A stretch of 64,000 nt of DNA from Cryobacterium sp. PH29-G1 (GTDB taxonomy: Bacteria > Actinomycetota > Actinomycetes > Actinomycetales > Microbacteriaceae): contig NZ_JASISY010000004.1 of the NCBI RefSeq assembly GCF_030063365.1, positions 62,001 to 126,000 on the forward strand, given 5' to 3'. Positions within the stretch are counted from its first letter, which is position 1. Every line of letters starts with the position of its first letter. The notes below the pieces were generated by a model. That model had not been told where the DNA came from, made no database searches, and was given only the letters and a program-made list of their open reading frames with translations. Positions 35,299-45,167 of this stretch are shown piece by piece. Both the position numbers and the translations under genes were made by a program.

Positions 35299-35958
35299 CT
35301 ACTCGACGCGCAGGCCGAGGTGCGCGGCGAGAAGCGGGGCCAACAGGCTCAGCTGGGCATCGTCGATCGTGGCGCCACGCAGACCCTCAAGACCGTGGAT
35401 GGCCGAGAACTCGCTCGAGCGCAGGTCGACGTCTTTGAGCTTGGCGCCGCCAACGTCGAGCGTGCCGATGCGGCAGTTCTGCAACTCGAGGCGCTGCACC
35501 GTGGCGCTGCCGAGGTCGAGTTCTTCGATGATGCAGTTGCTGATCAACACATCGGTCAGCGTGGCATTGCGCAGGTTCACAAAATCGAGCTTCGACCCGT
35601 CGATGTGCACCGAGCGCAACGTTGCCTCGTAAACCTCGACCGACCCGAGCCGGGCGTGCTCGATGCGCACGTCACGCCAGCTGGAACGTGGCGCGCTGAA
35701 CACCGGCGCGTGTAGGTCAGCGGCGAGACACTCCGAAAAAGATGCTCCGCGCAGCTTGGCCTCGTGCAGGGAAACCCGGGTGAACTCACATTCAGTAAAC
35801 GAGATTCCGGTGAGGTCTCGGCCGTCGAGATCGATGCCCGAGTAGCGTTCCGCCTCGCGGCCGTCACCGGAACGCAACCGTGCACCGTCGCTATCGGTGA
35901 GGTCGTCGGGCAGCGTGATGCGGTCGATCGACGCTTTGCGGGTGCCTGGTTTCGCCAC
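35299..35958 (-). CDS. Pentapeptide repeat protein
   Basis: 219 residues from a GTG at 35958, one base after the previous stop. From about residue 45 to 200 the A(D/N)LXX-type five-residue periodicity is readable (LDGRDLTGISFTECEFTRVSLHEAKLRGASF, later LDVGGAKLKDVDLRSSEF). This predicts a right-handed beta-helix. Family members can mimic DNA and protect gyrase or serve structural roles; nothing decides here. It is coupled to the F420-type gene upstream. Confidence 0.88.
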   Translation of the reverse strand: MAKPGTRKASIDRITLPDDLTDSDGARLRSGDGREAERYSGIDLDGRDLTGISFTECEFTRVSLHEAKLRGASFSECLAADLHAPVFSAPRSSWRDVRIEHARLGSVEVYEATLRSVHIDGSKLDFVNLRNATLTDVLISNCIIEELDLGSATVQRLELQNCRIGTLDVGGAKLKDVDLRSSEFSAIHGLEGLRGATIDDAQLSLLAPLLAAHLGLRVE

Positions 35959-35959
35959 C

Positions 35960-36397
35960 CTAGGCGAGCGGCTCGAGGACGAAAACGGGAATCTCGCGGT
36001 CCGTTTTCATTTGGTACTCGGCGTAGTCCGGGTACGCGGCCACGGCGCGCATCCACCACAGTGCTTTTTCGTCGCCGGTGACCTCGCGGGCACGCATGTC
36101 CCACTTCTGCGAACCGTCCTGCAATTCCACTTCGGGGTGCGCCACGACGTTGGCGTACCAGACCGGGTTCTTGGGGCTGCCGCCCAGCGAGGCGACGACG
36201 GCGTAGTGACCATCGTGTTCGACCCGCATGAGCGGTGTCTTGCGCAACTTGCCGCTCTTCACTCCGAGAGTCGTCAGCACGATGACGGGCATGCCACGCA
36301 GGGTTGTGCCCTCGGTACCACCCGATTTCTCGTACAGCTCGACCTGTTCGCGAGAGCGCTGGGAGGTGCTTGGTTCGTATTCTCCGATGAGGGGCAT
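35960..36397 (-). CDS. Nitroreductase family deazaflavin-dependent oxidoreductase (DDN-like)
   Basis: 145 residues. Features of the TIGR00026/DDN split-barrel family: [47 protein letters not shown], then [19 protein letters not shown]-type enzymes use F420H2 to reduce quinones or nitroaromatics. A stop-G-GTG junction links it to the pentapeptide gene. Another F420/PPOX-type enzyme lies at 63273, consistent with F420 use by this organism. Confidence 0.9.
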   Translation of the reverse strand: MPLIGEYEPSTSQRSREQVELYEKSGGTEGTTLRGMPVIVLTTLGVKSGKLRKTPLMRVEHDGHYAVVASLGGSPKNPVWYANVVAHPEVELQDGSQKWDMRAREVTGDEKALWWMRAVAAYPDYAEYQMKTDREIPVFVLEPLA

Positions 36398-36444
36398 GCC
36401 TGCCCCAACGCTTGGACCGTCGCGAACATTCCGCCGCGTCGTGG

Positions 36445-36534
36445 CATAACTCCTGCAATTTGTGGACTTCCAGAAGCGGATGCCCGCAAATTCGCCGAAG
36501 AACTATTGCTCGCGCAGAAATTGCAGGAGTTATG
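36445..36534. repeat. Intergenic inverted-repeat element (AACTCC family), copy 1
   Basis: Perfect 17-base arms: CATAACTCCTGCAATTT at 36445-36461 and its exact complement at 36518-36534, separated by 56 bases. The element fills most of the space between the MFS stop (36573) and the oxidoreductase start (36397). The same AACTCC-containing arms recur at 60111 and, in a GC-rich form, at 62443. The interiors of the copies are unrelated. Confidence 0.75.
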
Positions 36535-36572
36535 AACGAGATCGCGAGCCGGGCGAGGCGCCGGTCCGTGGG

Positions 36573-37919
36573 CTAGAGACGGCTGCGAGGCCGGTGCGGG
36601 GCAAACCGGGGAATGTAGCGTCGCAGAAGCACGGCACCGAACAGGCCGAATGCCCCCATGATGCCGCTCGCGATCGACAACGATGCCAGCGCTGTGATGC
36701 CGGCCACGGCGAGAGGCGCCGCAGCACTGCCGAAATCGGCGGTGAATCGCCAGGCGCCGAGGAACGGCGCCGGATGGCGCTGCGGAGCGAGGTCGGCGCC
36801 GAGCGTCATGAGCAGGCCGCTGCCGATGCCGTTGGCGAGGGAGAGAAACATCGCCACGCCGATGAACCAGCCCACGTTGCTCGGCAGGTCGTGCGTGAAC
36901 GCGAGCGCGACGTGCCCGAGGCCCAAGCCGATCATCGAGGGAACCGCGCTCCAGATACGACCGAATCGGTCCATGATCTGACCGCTGACGTAGAACAACA
37001 CAAAGTCGATACCGCCGGCGATCCCGATGATGAGGGCCGTGTCGGGCGCGCTCACTCCGATGCTGACCGCCCACAGGGGCAGCATGACCGTACGGCTGGC
37101 TCGCATCGCGCCCACGAGGGCGGCCCCGGTGCCGAGCCGCGCGAGCACACCGCGGTGGGTGCGGATGGTTTGAAACAGGCCCTCAGCATCATCGGCGACC
37201 ACCGGCACAGCGGATGCCGCCGGCTCCGTCCCGGCTGCCGATTCCGATGCAGCATCTCCCCGCGCAGCAGCGGGTTCCGGCGATGCCGGGCCCGACGCCG
37301 TACTTGCGGCGGTCGCCGTCGGGGCGCTCGGCGCCGCAAGGTCACGGGTGGGATCCGGCAAAACCAGCAGCATCGTGACCGCGAGCACGCAGCAGGCGAT
37401 GAACACCCAGAACGCCGCCTGGGTGCTTCCGGTGAGGTGGATGAGCGCGGCGGACAGGAACGGTCCCACGAACCAGCCCGCCCGAAACACGCCACCGAGC
37501 GTTGACAGGGCGCGGGCGCGATAGACCAGCGGTACGTAGCTGGTCATGAAGGCGTGCCGGGCGAGAGCGAACACGGCCGTAGCGATACCGATCAGAAAGA
37601 TGCCGACGCCCAAAACCAGCGGATTCGGCGCCACGAGGCAGATGACGATCGCGCCGATCGTGACAACGGATGCCCAGATCATCGAGTTGCGTTCACCGAT
37701 GCGGGCCACGACCCAGCCGCTGGGAATGTCACCGATGAGTTCACCGAGCATGATCATGGCGGCGATCACCCCGGCGATGGCCAGGGTGGCGCCGAGATCG
37801 TTGGCTACCAGCGGAATCAGCGGAATGATCGCGCCCTCACCGATCGAAAACAGCAGGGTGGGCAGAAACGCCGTCAGGGCGATCGACCGCAGGTTGAGGG
37901 GGGCTCGGGGCAGGCTCAT
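36573..37919 (-). CDS. MFS transporter
   Basis: 448 residues from ATG 37919; an in-frame upstream extension runs antisense into prfB and is rejected. Twelve transmembrane segments with the loop 2-3 motif GELIGDIPSGWVVARIGERNSM. A long Ala/Pro/Ser-rich cytoplasmic linker (about residues 200-245) joins the two six-helix halves. The drug:H+ antiporter-like layout suggests efflux; the substrate is unknown. It is divergent from prfB, 40 bases apart. Confidence 0.9.
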   Translation of the reverse strand: MSLPRAPLNLRSIALTAFLPTLLFSIGEGAIIPLIPLVANDLGATLAIAGVIAAMIMLGELIGDIPSGWVVARIGERNSMIWASVVTIGAIVICLVAPNPLVLGVGIFLIGIATAVFALARHAFMTSYVPLVYRARALSTLGGVFRAGWFVGPFLSAALIHLTGSTQAAFWVFIACCVLAVTMLLVLPDPTRDLAAPSAPTATAASTASGPASPEPAAARGDAASESAAGTEPAASAVPVVADDAEGLFQTIRTHRGVLARLGTGAALVGAMRASRTVMLPLWAVSIGVSAPDTALIIGIAGGIDFVLFYVSGQIMDRFGRIWSAVPSMIGLGLGHVALAFTHDLPSNVGWFIGVAMFLSLANGIGSGLLMTLGADLAPQRHPAPFLGAWRFTADFGSAAAPLAVAGITALASLSIASGIMGAFGLFGAVLLRRYIPRFAPHRPRSRL

Positions 37920-37959
37920 CAGAGTCGATGCTACGCCAGCCCGGTAGGCTGGACAGAAC

Positions 37960-39072
37960 ATGATTGACTTGGATTTCTCAGTACAGATCGCCGCGCTGCG
38001 GACCACGTTCGGCGACATCCGCTCGGTAATCGACATTGATCGACTGCGGGCGGACATTGACGACCTCAGCGGTGAGGCCGGTATGCCCAATTTGTGGGAC
38101 GACACCGAGCACGCGCAGAAGGTGACGAGCGACCTCAGCCACCGGCAGTCGCAACTGGCGCGCATCGAGAGCATCACGACGCGGCTGGACGATCTGGAGA
38201 TGCTCGTCGACATGGCCAATGACGGCCAGGGCGACCAGGAGCTTGCCGATGAGGCCGCCGCCGAACTGGCCAGCCTGCAAAAGCTGCTCGGAGAACTCGA
38301 GGTGCAGACCCTGCTCAACGGCGAATTCGACGAGCGCAACGCCGTCATCACCATTCGCGCCGGCGCCGGGGGAGTGGATGCCGCCGACTTCGCCGAAATG
38401 TTGCTGCGCATGTACCTGCGGTACGCCGAACAGCACAACTGGCGCACGAGCGTTCTCGACATCAGCTACGCCGAAGAGGCCGGCATCAAGAGTGCGACGT
38501 TCGAGGTTGACGCCTCCTACGCCTTCGGCACGCTCAGCGTCGAGGCCGGTACGCACCGCCTCGTGCGGATGAGCCCATTCAACTCGGCCGGCAAGCGCCA
38601 GACCTCGTTTGCCGCGGTTGAGGTCGTGCCACTGATTGAGCAGACCGAATCAATCGAGGTGCCCGACGGCGACATTCGCGTTGACGTCTTTCGTTCCAGC
38701 GGCCCCGGCGGCCAGTCGGTCAACACCACCGACTCCGCCGTGCGTATCACCCATCTGCCCACCGGAACCGTGGTGAGCTGCCAAAACGAAAAAAGCCAGA
38801 TCCAGAACCGCGCCGCCGCCATGCGGGTACTGCAGTCACGACTGCTGGTGCTCGAACGGGAGAAGGAAGCCGCCACCAAGAAGGAACTCGCCGGCAATAT
38901 CACCGCGAGCTGGGGCGACCAGATGCGCAGCTACGTGCTCGCGCCGTACCAAATGGTCAAGGACCTGCGCACCGAATACGAGGTGAACAACCCCAGCAAC
39001 GTCTTTGACGGCGACCTGGACGGATTCATTTCGGCCGGCATCCGCTGGCGCAAGAAAGCACCCGAAGACTAG
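37960..39072 (+). CDS. prfB: Peptide chain release factor 2
   Basis: 370 residues. It carries the GGQ motif ([24 protein letters not shown], about residue 250) for peptidyl-tRNA hydrolysis. The stop-codon-reading SPF tripeptide lies in [24 protein letters not shown] identifies RF2 (UGA/UAA). The gene is continuous, with no in-frame UGA and so no programmed frameshift. The GAGG motif reads [18 protein letters not shown], slightly different from the usual GAGGTEAQDWA. It leads the conserved prfB-ftsE-ftsX-smpB-ssrA order. Confidence 0.96.
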   Translation: MIDLDFSVQIAALRTTFGDIRSVIDIDRLRADIDDLSGEAGMPNLWDDTEHAQKVTSDLSHRQSQLARIESITTRLDDLEMLVDMANDGQGDQELADEAAAELASLQKLLGELEVQTLLNGEFDERNAVITIRAGAGGVDAADFAEMLLRMYLRYAEQHNWRTSVLDISYAEEAGIKSATFEVDASYAFGTLSVEAGTHRLVRMSPFNSAGKRQTSFAAVEVVPLIEQTESIEVPDGDIRVDVFRSSGPGGQSVNTTDSAVRITHLPTGTVVSCQNEKSQIQNRAAAMRVLQSRLLVLEREKEAATKKELAGNITASWGDQMRSYVLAPYQMVKDLRTEYEVNNPSNVFDGDLDGFISAGIRWRKKAPED

Positions 39073-39137
39073 AGGCTTGCTGCACAGGGTATGTCGCAGT
39101 AGGGAAATCGCCCGCGGATGCCTAGGCTCTAAGAGCT

Positions 39138-40271
39138 ATGATCCGTTTTGATCACATAACCAAGAAGTATCCCGGCACCACTCGGCCGGCATTGAACTCG
39201 ATCGACGTCGAGATTTTGCGAGGCGAATTCGTCTTTCTGGTCGGCGCCTCCGGATCGGGCAAATCGAGCTGCCTGCGGCTCGTGCTCAAGGAGGAAAAGC
39301 CGACCAGCGGCAGCATTCACGTGCTCGGCCAGGACCTGCGGTCGATCTCCAACCGCAAGGTGCCCTACTTTCGCCGCAATATGGGCGTGGTCTTTCAGGA
39401 CTTTCGCCTGCTGCCGAATAAAACCGTGTTCGACAACGTCGCCTTCAGCCTGCAGGTGATCGGCAAGAGCCGCGGTTTCATTCAGGAAGCCGTGCCCGAC
39501 ACGCTCCAGATGGTGGGGCTGGCCGAAAAGGCGCAGCGCCTGCCGCACGAACTCTCCGGTGGTGAGCAGCAGCGCGTCGCCATCGCCCGCGCCATCGTGA
39601 ACAAGCCGCAAATTCTGCTGGCCGATGAGCCCACCGGAAACCTCGACCCCACCACGAGTGCGGAGATCATGTCACTGCTCGCGAGCATCAATGCCAGCGG
39701 TACCACCGTGATCATGGCCACGCACGAGGCCGGCATCGTCGACAAGATGCAGCGCCGCGTGATCGAACTCGTCAACGGCGAGATCGTGCGTGACGAGCGT
39801 CAGGGCGGCTACGCCACGGCATCCATCCCCACCGTGCCGCCCTCATCGATAGCGGATGCATCCGACAGCGCGCCGTCGCCCGCGCCGTCGCCCGCCACGT
39901 CGCCCGCCACGTCGACCTACGCCTCGGACGCCGAATCCGCCGATCCGGCGTCGTCCCGGCCGGAACCGTCCCACCCGCCGCTGACCCACCCGGCGGCGCC
40001 CGTTCCCGAGACTTCCCTGTCGTCACACCAGTCCGCTGCCGCCTCGGACCCGACGCCGACGCCCGCCCCGGCCCCAGCGCCGACACCGGTCGCCGTGCCG
40101 GAAGCCGATGAGACGCCGGAGGCACCGGCGTCACCCATGACGCGTCCGGTGCTGCCGGTCGCCGCCAACGACGACCCGGAGCAGCTCACTCTCGCCGAGA
40201 AACTCGGTCTGCGAGCACCGGGGGAGAAACCCGACCAAACGGGCGAACAGAACGTGGGGCCCACCCGATGA
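39138..40271 (+). CDS. ftsE: Cell division ATP-binding protein FtsE with C-terminal extension
   Basis: 377 residues. The first about 225 are a standard FtsE: Walker [12 protein letters not shown]-loop [19 protein letters not shown]-loop LSGGEQQRV, Walker [14 protein letters not shown] and H-loop ATHE. About 150 further residues are Pro/Ala/Ser/Thr-rich and disordered, ending in a short helix-like block ([16 protein letters not shown]). FtsEX links the divisome to peptidoglycan hydrolases. The ftsX ATG overlaps its stop by four bases. Confidence 0.94.
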   Translation: MIRFDHITKKYPGTTRPALNSIDVEILRGEFVFLVGASGSGKSSCLRLVLKEEKPTSGSIHVLGQDLRSISNRKVPYFRRNMGVVFQDFRLLPNKTVFDNVAFSLQVIGKSRGFIQEAVPDTLQMVGLAEKAQRLPHELSGGEQQRVAIARAIVNKPQILLADEPTGNLDPTTSAEIMSLLASINASGTTVIMATHEAGIVDKMQRRVIELVNGEIVRDERQGGYATASIPTVPPSSIADASDSAPSPAPSPATSPATSTYASDAESADPASSRPEPSHPPLTHPAAPVPETSLSSHQSAAASDPTPTPAPAPAPTPVAVPEADETPEAPASPMTRPVLPVAANDDPEQLTLAEKLGLRAPGEKPDQTGEQNVGPTR

Positions 40272-41182
40272 GGGTCGGGTTGGTGCTCTCCGAAGCCGCC
40301 AACGGACTGCGACGCAACGCTTCCATGGTCGTCTCCGTCGTGCTCGTGACGTTTATCTCGCTCACCTTCGTGGGTGCGGCCATTCTCATGCAGATGCAAA
40401 TCGGCCAGATGAAGAACTTCTGGTACGACAAAGCGCAGGTCGGCATCTACATGTGCTCCGAAATTTCCCCCGGCGAAACCTGCACCGGCGGTGATGCCTC
40501 GGAGGATCAGATCGCCGCGGTTGAAGAGCAGCTGAAATCACCGACCCTCGCGCCGTTCATCGATAACTACTATTTCGAGACGCACGAGCAGGCCTTCGAG
40601 AACTTCAAAAAGCAGTTCGCCGGCAACCCGGTCGCCGACTATGTCACGGCCGACCAGCTCAACCAGACGTTCTGGGTCAACCTGAAAGACCCATCCCAAT
40701 CGGCGGTGCTGGTTGAGAGCCTGTCCGGAGTTGCGGGGGTCGAGAATGTCGCTGACCAGCGCAAATACCTCGATCAGATCTTCTCGGTGCTCAACGTGGC
40801 GAGCTACACGGCCATCGGTATCGCCGGATTGATGCTGATTGCGGCGGCGCTTTTGATCGCCACCACCATTCGATTGTCAGCGTTCTCGAGACGACGGGAA
40901 CTGGGCATTATGCGGTTGGTGGGCGCCAGCAACCGGTTCATTCAAACCCCGTTCATTCTGGAAGGTGTGTTCGCGGCGCTGCTCGGCTCCCTGCTGGCCG
41001 GCGGAGCTATCGTGGCCCTCGTGTACTTCTTCGTGCAGGGCTATCTCGGGGCCAGACTCACGGGCTTTGCCCTGATCGGCATGGACGATGCGTTCGTCGT
41101 GGTACCCATCCTGCTCGTGGTCGGTGCGGTGCTCGCCGCGTTCTCGGCCAACTTCGCCATCACCCGCTACCTCAAGGTCTAA
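40268..41182 (+). CDS. ftsX: Cell division permease-like protein FtsX
   Basis: 304 residues. A first transmembrane segment (about 20-45) is followed by an extracellular domain (about 50-170) with [15 protein letters not shown], whose two Cys may be bridged. Three more transmembrane segments follow, with [22 protein letters not shown] between, the FtsX-type cytoplasmic coupling loop. It partners FtsE. Confidence 0.94.
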   Translation: MRVGLVLSEAANGLRRNASMVVSVVLVTFISLTFVGAAILMQMQIGQMKNFWYDKAQVGIYMCSEISPGETCTGGDASEDQIAAVEEQLKSPTLAPFIDNYYFETHEQAFENFKKQFAGNPVADYVTADQLNQTFWVNLKDPSQSAVLVESLSGVAGVENVADQRKYLDQIFSVLNVASYTAIGIAGLMLIAAALLIATTIRLSAFSRRRELGIMRLVGASNRFIQTPFILEGVFAALLGSLLAGGAIVALVYFFVQGYLGARLTGFALIGMDDAFVVVPILLVVGAVLAAFSANFAITRYLKV

Positions 41183-41313
41183 GGCAAACGGATGCCGGGG
41201 CTGGCCGGCCCCCGGTTCCGCTAGACTGATGGGCTGTTGAGTGGCCGTGTGGCCCACTCGCTGTGCCGCCGGATTGGCGGCATCCGCTTGTACGACGAAT
41301 CGAGGTGAGGTAC

Positions 41314-41790
41314 ATGCCCAAGGAACGTGGCGAAAAGGTCGTGGCGACCAATCGCAAGGCCCGACACGATTACCTCATCAGCGACACCTACGAGGCCGGG
41401 ATGGTCTTGAGCGGCACCGAGGTCAAGTCTCTGCGCGCCGGTCGGGCGACCCTGGTTGACGGTTACGCCTTCATCGAGGGCGGCGAGGCCTGGCTGGATG
41501 CGGTGCACATTCCGGAGTATTCCGGCGGATCGTGGACCAACCACCCGCCGCGGCGCAAGCGCAAACTCCTTCTGCACAAGAAGGAAATCGTTAAGATCAG
41601 CCACAAGACCAAAGAAGGCGGCTACACCCTTATTCCGTTGCGGATCTACTTCGCCGACGGTAAGGCCAAGGTAGAACTTGGTGTTGCCAAGGGTAAGAAG
41701 GAGTACGACAAGCGTCAGACCCTGCGGGAACGCACCGACAAGCGCGAATCGGATCGCGCCATGTCGGCGCAGCGTCACCTCGGCGACTAG
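41314..41790 (+). CDS. smpB: SsrA-binding protein
   Basis: 158 residues from ATG 41314. Family features: [37 protein letters not shown], the LLLHKKEI block, and a basic C-terminal tail [23 protein letters not shown] that enters the ribosomal mRNA channel. It is 123 bases upstream of ssrA, its RNA partner in trans-translation. Confidence 0.96.
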   Translation: MPKERGEKVVATNRKARHDYLISDTYEAGMVLSGTEVKSLRAGRATLVDGYAFIEGGEAWLDAVHIPEYSGGSWTNHPPRRKRKLLLHKKEIVKISHKTKEGGYTLIPLRIYFADGKAKVELGVAKGKKEYDKRQTLRERTDKRESDRAMSAQRHLGD

Positions 41791-41913
41791 CTTTCGGATA
41801 CTTCTGTTCGAGGCCGTTCTGCTGTAGTATGGAGGGCTGCACCGAAAGGTGTTGCTTGGTAACTCAATAGCGTGTGACACGAACCCATCGCGAGCGTCGC
41901 TCGCCCTGTGTAT

Positions 41914-42287
41914 GGGGATGATCGGTTTCGACATTGTTTGCGCAATTGTGAGAAGCGGGTCGAGGATGCAGGGTTATCTCGTTAACGATCTCTGCAAAAT
42001 ATAAGTGCTAATTCAAACCGCACTGACTTCGCTCTCGCTGCCTAAGCGAAAGCACTAGAGAAGTCCGCCAGACCGGGAATGCTCTCTACCCGGATCCTGA
42101 CGTCATTTAGAGAACTTGCTTCTACATTGAGCCACGGGGTGTAGAGGGACTTAAACGAAGGCTGGGCCTGTCGGAGTAGATGCCAGTGGCAAATTCCGGG
42201 GCCGAGAAAGCGATTTCACTGGATACACCCGTAGAAGGCATATGACCACAGCAGTGGACCGGGGTTCAATTCCCCGCATCTCCACCA
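41914..42287 (+). ncRNA. ssrA: tmRNA (transfer-messenger RNA)
   Basis: The 5' end GGGGATGATCGGTTTCGACATTG and the 3' end with T-arm GGGTTCAATTCCCC and CATCTCCACCA form the tRNA-Ala-like domain; the acceptor pairs with one G-U, and CCA is encoded (42285-42287). The tag reading frame starts at GCT 42007 and ends at TAA 42043-42045, encoding ANSNRTDFALAA, close to other actinobacterial tags. It follows smpB and is followed by a 30-base perfect palindrome. Confidence 0.97.
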
Positions 42288-42317
42288 TCGGTTCTGTCAC
42301 ACGCTGTTGAGCGCGCT

Positions 42318-42347
42318 CGTTAGGCCGCCCCGCGGGGCGGCCTAACG
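42318..42347. terminator. Perfect 30-base palindrome, probable bidirectional terminator
   Basis: CGTTAGGCCGCCCCG is followed directly by its exact reverse complement. It lies 30 bases after ssrA and 23 bases beyond the stop of the leftward PIG-L gene, so it can end transcription from both sides, including the end of the cox run. Confidence 0.75.
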
Positions 42348-42370
42348 GGATTAACGCTGTGTCGGCCCGT

Positions 42371-43105
42371 TCACTCCAGCCGGCGCAGGCCGATCGCGGT
42401 GCGGATCGGATCGCGCTGGCCACCGGAATGCACGATGCAATCACCGTCCACACTCAGCTGGCTGGCGTGGCACGAGAGTGCGGCTACAACGGTCTCGTGC
42501 TGATCCGCCAGGTCGAACCACTCCGCATCCGGTGTGCGGGTTTCGCGAATCTCGGCGTAGGCAATCCTGAGGAAGCGGCAGGCCGCCAGCGTCGCATCGT
42601 GCACGCGCACGTGGTCGGGATGCCCGTAGCCACCGGCGGCGTCATAGCTGATGACGAGATGCGGTTGCACGTGCGCCAGAACGGCGACGAGGTCGGCGAC
42701 AACCTCGGCGAGCGGCGCGCGGGCGAGGGCATCCGCTTCGCTGTCGGGCGCCGGACCGGCCAGCCCGGGGCGGATCCATTCCATGCCGGAGTCCCGGTAG
42801 CGGCGTGGGGGGAGGCCGAGGGCGCGGGCCTCATTTTCGCCCAGCCAGAAACCCTCGTTGACGCCGAGGGTGCGTGCCGCCCGCTCGAGTTCTCGTTCGC
42901 GTTCCTCGGCCAGGGCCGGGCTACCGGCGAGGACGGACAGCGGCCCGGCGACGACTTCTCCGCGCTCACCGCGGGTGGCGGTGACCAGGCTGATCCGGAT
43001 GCCGCGGCCGGCAAGATACGCGATGAGACCGCCGGTGCTGATGGTCTCGTCGTCGGGGTGCGCGTGCACGAGCAGCACCGATGTGACGGAATCGAGGATA
43101 CTCAT
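42371..43105 (-). CDS. PIG-L family deacetylase (MshB/LmbE-like)
   Basis: 244 residues from ATG 43105, which overlaps the upstream XdhC stop (ATGA). The zinc-binding motif HAHPDDE is at residues about 14-20, with the second ligand in GGYGHPDHVRVHD near residue 150. Family members deacetylate N-acetylglucosamine-linked compounds such as mycothiol precursors. The exact substrate is open: the tight coupling to an XdhC gene at the end of the cox run may mean co-expression rather than a role in CO oxidation. Confidence 0.9.
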   Translation of the reverse strand: MSILDSVTSVLLVHAHPDDETISTGGLIAYLAGRGIRISLVTATRGERGEVVAGPLSVLAGSPALAEERERELERAARTLGVNEGFWLGENEARALGLPPRRYRDSGMEWIRPGLAGPAPDSEADALARAPLAEVVADLVAVLAHVQPHLVISYDAAGGYGHPDHVRVHDATLAACRFLRIAYAEIRETRTPDAEWFDLADQHETVVAALSCHASQLSVDGDCIVHSGGQRDPIRTAIGLRRLE

Positions 43106-44277
43106 GCCTCGATCAGTTTCTGGCCGATGGGCGCTGTCGGCGGGTTGGGGTCGACCAGATCGTCGTGGTGAATAGCGTCGACGAGGGTGTGCAGCGGCTC
43201 GCCGCTGCCGCCCCACTGCAACGAGATGATTTCGGCGGCGATCGAGACCGCGGTCTCCTCGGGCGTGCGTGATCCGAGGTCGAGGCCGATCGGGCTGCGC
43301 AGCCGGGCCAGCTCCGCGTCGGTCACGCCGACGTCGCGCAACCGCTCCAGCCGGTCCAGATGCGTGCGACGCGATCCCATGGCCCCGATGTAGGCCACGG
43401 GCGGGCCGTGCAGGGCGGCTTCCAGCAGGGGGACGTCGAATTTGGGGTCGTGGGTGAGCACACAGATCACCGTGCGGGGATCAATATGCCCGCCCGCGAT
43501 CTGCTCGCGCAGGTAACGGTCGGGCCAGCTCACCACGACCTCGTCAACGCCGGGAAATCGTGCGGCGGTGGCGAACACACCGCGAGCGTCACAGACCGTG
43601 ACCCGGTACCCCAGAAAGGTGCCCAGCCGGGCCAAGGCGGTGGCGAAATCGATCGCACCGAATACGAGCAGGCGGGGCCGGGGAGCATAACTGGCGAAGA
43701 ACACCCGCATGCCCTCGCCGCGGCGCTCACCGTCGGGACCGTAGGTCAGGGTCGTGTTGCGTCCGGCGGCGAGCAAACCCTGGGTGTCATCGCCGATGGC
43801 GTGGTTGGCGCGGGCTGATCCCAGATCGCCCTCGAAACCGTGTGGCCGCACCACGAGATGGCGGCCCAGCCGGCCGGCATCGGGATGCTCGATCACCGTG
43901 GCCACGCCCACCGGCCGGCCGGCGTCAACGTCGTCGCGCACGCCCTCGAGCAGGGCGAAGGTGTCGCGCGAGACGGGTTCGATGAAGACATCGAGGATGC
44001 CGCCGCAGGTGAGCCCCACGGCAAACGCGTCGTCATCACTGATGCCGTAACGCACGAGCACCGGCACGCCCTCGGCAGCAACCTGGGTGGCCAGTTCGTA
44101 GACCGCGCCCTCGACACAGCCGCCAGAAACCGAGCCAGACACCGTGCCGTCGGCGCTGACCAGCATGGAAGCTCCGGCCGGGCGCGGCGCGGACTGGAAG
44201 GTGCGCACGACCGTGGCCAGACCGGCGGTGGCACCGGCCGTCCAACCCGCCAGGAGGGTCTCCAGAACTTCACGCAT
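43102..44277 (-). CDS. XdhC/CoxI family protein
   Basis: 391 residues. The N-terminal XdhC domain has SVSGGCVEGAVYELA with the conserved Cys. The C-terminal Rossmann-like domain has LLVFGAIDFATALARLGTFLGYRVTVCDAR, later VCVLTHDPKFDVPLLEAAL, YIGAMGSRRTHLDRLERL and IGLDLGSRTPEETAVSIAAEI. XdhC-type proteins bind and sulfurate or deliver the molybdenum cofactor to xanthine-dehydrogenase-family enzymes. This is the second XdhC-type protein in the cluster and has no YHS domain. It lies 30 bases after coxG and overlaps the PIG-L start. Confidence 0.92.
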   Translation of the reverse strand: MREVLETLLAGWTAGATAGLATVVRTFQSAPRPAGASMLVSADGTVSGSVSGGCVEGAVYELATQVAAEGVPVLVRYGISDDDAFAVGLTCGGILDVFIEPVSRDTFALLEGVRDDVDAGRPVGVATVIEHPDAGRLGRHLVVRPHGFEGDLGSARANHAIGDDTQGLLAAGRNTTLTYGPDGERRGEGMRVFFASYAPRPRLLVFGAIDFATALARLGTFLGYRVTVCDARGVFATAARFPGVDEVVVSWPDRYLREQIAGGHIDPRTVICVLTHDPKFDVPLLEAALHGPPVAYIGAMGSRRTHLDRLERLRDVGVTDAELARLRSPIGLDLGSRTPEETAVSIAAEIISLQWGGSGEPLHTLVDAIHHDDLVDPNPPTAPIGQKLIEA

Positions 44278-44307
44278 GCCGGGCTCCCATCTGTGTTATC
44301 GAATGCC

Positions 44308-45156
44308 TCAGCGGCCGGACGCGCGCCGACCAATTCGGTATGCGATAAACGCTACCGTGGACAGCAGGGCCAGAAGTTTCACCGGGTCGCTCAGCTGGTC
44401 GGCGATGACGCCCTTGACCAGGCTCATGGCGTCCAGACTCGGTGCTGCCGCCGGTGCCGACCGGTGCGGCGTGGCATGCTGCCCGCCAGCCGGCGCGACA
44501 CGTGGCGGTACCGGTCGGGGTGGCAGGCCTGACCGGGGAGACTGCGCTGTGACGTCCGGCAGGGCATCGGCGGCCGGAGCATCCCCGGGCGGGATGTTGG
44601 TGAGGTCGGCGACCGCGCGGGGGGCGGCCTGCGCGAGGGTCTCCGGGTCGGCGACGTGGTGGCCGACGGGAGCGGCGGCATCCGCTGCACCGGCTGAATC
44701 AGGCTGGGCATCATTCTCGATCAGGTCTTGCAGATTGCCGGCGAACAGGCCCATCATCTGCTCGGTGACGCTGCTGATGACGCCCTTGCCCATCGCCGCC
44801 GCTTTGCCCGACAGCGACAGGTCGGCGCTCACGGTGCCCCGGGTGACGCCGTCGGTTTCAACGAGCACGAGCGTGACGGTGGCCTGGGCGGTGCCCTGCC
44901 CGCGGGTTTCCTGCGCCTTGCCGGAGAAGACCGCGCGGTGCGCCTCGGCGTCGCGTTCGTCAACGTTCATCTGGCCGCGATACTGCATGGTCACCGGGCC
45001 GAGCTTGACCTTCATGCCCACCTGATAGTTGTCCTCGGAGAGTTTGTTCAGTATCTGCGCGCCCGGCACACAGCTCGCGACGCGTTCGAAATCCATCAGG
45101 GTGTTCCACACCGTGTCGACGGGGGCGATAACGGTGAAGGTGCTGTCGAGTTGCAT
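44308..45156 (-). CDS. coxG: CoxG-like SRPBCC protein with C-terminal membrane segment
   Basis: 282 residues. An SRPBCC/CoxG domain covers about residues 1-145 (MQLDSTFTVIAPVDTVWNTL, CVPGAQIL, GKAAAMGKGVISSVTEQMMGLF). A Pro/Ala-rich linker follows, then a final helix KLLALLSTVAFIAYRIGRR that looks like a membrane anchor. In Oligotropha CoxG recruits CO dehydrogenase to the membrane, where electrons enter the respiratory chain; the layout here supports the same role. It lies 11 bases after coxE. Confidence 0.9.
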   Translation of the reverse strand: MQLDSTFTVIAPVDTVWNTLMDFERVASCVPGAQILNKLSEDNYQVGMKVKLGPVTMQYRGQMNVDERDAEAHRAVFSGKAQETRGQGTAQATVTLVLVETDGVTRGTVSADLSLSGKAAAMGKGVISSVTEQMMGLFAGNLQDLIENDAQPDSAGAADAAAPVGHHVADPETLAQAAPRAVADLTNIPPGDAPAADALPDVTAQSPRSGLPPRPVPPRVAPAGGQHATPHRSAPAAAPSLDAMSLVKGVIADQLSDPVKLLALLSTVAFIAYRIGRRASGR

Positions 45157-45167
45157 CAGGGAGTCCT

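Noticed and set aside
37920..38462. N-terminal extension of the MFS transporter reaching into prfB
   Set aside because: It would be antisense to prfB and is Ser/Arg-rich; the transporter starts naturally at 37919.
37960..39072. Programmed frameshift expected in prfB
   Set aside because: The reading frame is continuous from ATG to stop, so no frameshift site is present in this copy.
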